The notes beneath the pieces were generated by a model. The model made no database searches. It was given only the letters and a program-made list of their open reading frames with translations, and had not been told where the DNA came from. From contig JALOKS010000083.1 in assembly GCA_025456385.1 (NCBI GenBank), forward strand, positions 1 through 9,231: 9,231 nucleotides of DNA. Direction: 5' to 3'. Shown here piece by piece: positions 8,878 to 9,231 of this stretch; position 1 is the stretch's first letter, and every line of letters starts with the position of its first letter. The translations under genes and the position numbers were made by a program. Source of the stretch: Thermoanaerobaculales bacterium (GTDB lineage: Bacteria; Acidobacteriota; Thermoanaerobaculia; Thermoanaerobaculales; Sulfomarinibacteraceae).

Positions 8878-9135
8878 ATGGCAATCGACCGCATCCGTTC
8901 TCCCTTCGACGCGCGCTGCGAGCTGATGCTCGACGTGACCCGCCGCACCCTCGAGTGCGACCCGGACCTCAAGCTCTGCGAGGGCCTGCGCCTGATCGAG
9001 GCGACCCACAAGGCGATCGCGCGTCTCGCCCCCGGTTCCATCACGCACTTCGAGAACGAGGTGCTGCCGCAGCTGCGGAGCGTGCTCATGGAGCGCTTCG
9101 GCGTCTCCGAGCTGCCCGCCGGCCCGCTCAACTGA
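8878..9135 (+). CDS. Small conserved-looking protein of unknown function
   Basis: 85 aa, not recognised. It is soluble, without signal peptide or membrane segment, and mostly helix-forming, with three cysteines (C14, C27, C34) and a run ELMLDVTRRTLECDPD followed by LKLCEGLRLIEATHKAIARL, which looks like two amphipathic helices. No CxxC motif, so zinc binding is not evident. Start ATG 8878 was chosen; upstream in-frame TTG 8854 and GTG 8863 have no better ribosome site. Its start codon lies 38 bp from the divergent phosphatase start, so the two promoters must overlap each other's 5' regions. Its stop overlaps the convergent partial gene by 8 bp. Codon use matches the neighbours (G/C third positions), which supports a real gene. 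Confidence 0.65.
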   Translation: MAIDRIRSPFDARCELMLDVTRRTLECDPDLKLCEGLRLIEATHKAIARLAPGSITHFENEVLPQLRSVLMERFGVSELPAGPLN

Positions 9136-9231
9136 GGGGCACTTCGGCGTACTCGGGAAGCTGGCGCAGCTCCTCGGGCGGGAGACCCGCCTCGAGCTCG
9201 ACCGTCACCTCGTCGCCCTCGCCCAGAGCGA
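9128..9231 (-). CDS. Partial gene (3' end only), product not recognised
   Basis: The last 34 codons of a - strand gene cut by the window edge. Translation begins ALGEGDEVTVELEAGLPPEE and ends with YAEVPLS and a TGA at 9130-9128. Nearly all codons end in G or C, matching the neighbours. The LGEGDEVTVEL stretch recalls beta-strand segments of small barrel domains such as AbrB-like or DUF1905 proteins, but too little is visible to name it. It overlaps the 3' end of the convergent 85-aa gene by 8 bp. Confidence 0.6.
   Translation of the reverse strand, partial: ALGEGDEVTVELEAGLPPEELRQLPEYAEVPLS

Noticed and set aside
8767..9131. Minus-strand ORFs opposite the 85-aa gene
   Set aside because: They overlap the phosphatase start region in the wrong frame and show no recognisable family sequence; the + strand frame has better codon use and gene-like ends, though certainty is moderate.

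Overview
The window is GC-rich bacterial DNA with long, tightly packed genes and strong G/C third-position bias. A single-chain pyruvate:ferredoxin oxidoreductase under a likely Rex operator points to an anaerobic or facultatively anaerobic bacterium. Gene content and the A/T-rich heptamer repeats between genes would suit an acidobacterial or similar GC-rich lineage, but nothing seen here proves the taxonomy.

Layout. On the + strand: purine-nucleoside phosphorylase (32-868), a repeat-filled gap, a small glyoxalase II-like metallo-beta-lactamase-fold hydrolase (1128-1781), a 295-bp gap with a hairpin and a possible promoter, and a secreted protein of two GLG1-type cysteine-rich repeats (2077-2508). 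A second repeat-filled gap ends in a terminator that can work in both directions, because the next genes run the other way. On the - strand, read from right to left: an inositol-monophosphatase-family protein (8839-8009), a TPR protein (7968-7480), then the nifJ operon, with PFOR (7289-3711) followed after 10 nt by a dihydroorotate-dehydrogenase-like flavoprotein (3700-2711). At the right edge an unrecognised 85-aa + strand gene (8878-9135) diverges from the phosphatase and converges, with an 8-bp overlap, on the 3' end of a partial - strand gene.

How the parts work together. The PFOR operon is the metabolic core: oxidative decarboxylation of pyruvate to acetyl-CoA with ferredoxin reduction. 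A well-formed -35/-10 pair lies upstream, and an 18-bp near-consensus Rex site covers the expected transcription start, which suggests repression by Rex at low NADH/NAD+ and expression when NADH builds up. The DHOD-like partner is almost certainly co-translated with PFOR and lacks the usual catalytic loop of true dihydroorotate dehydrogenases, so its role is probably tied to PFOR rather than to pyrimidine synthesis.

The least explained structure is intergenic. Five tandem arrays of 7-bp A/T-rich units occupy two gaps, each preceded by a G-rich head when read in the GAAATCC-like orientation. Two heads form a clear inverted pair, and a perfect 12-mer is shared between heads of different gaps. 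This looks like a dispersed composite repeat family. No CRISPR array, tRNA, rRNA or transposase gene was seen.
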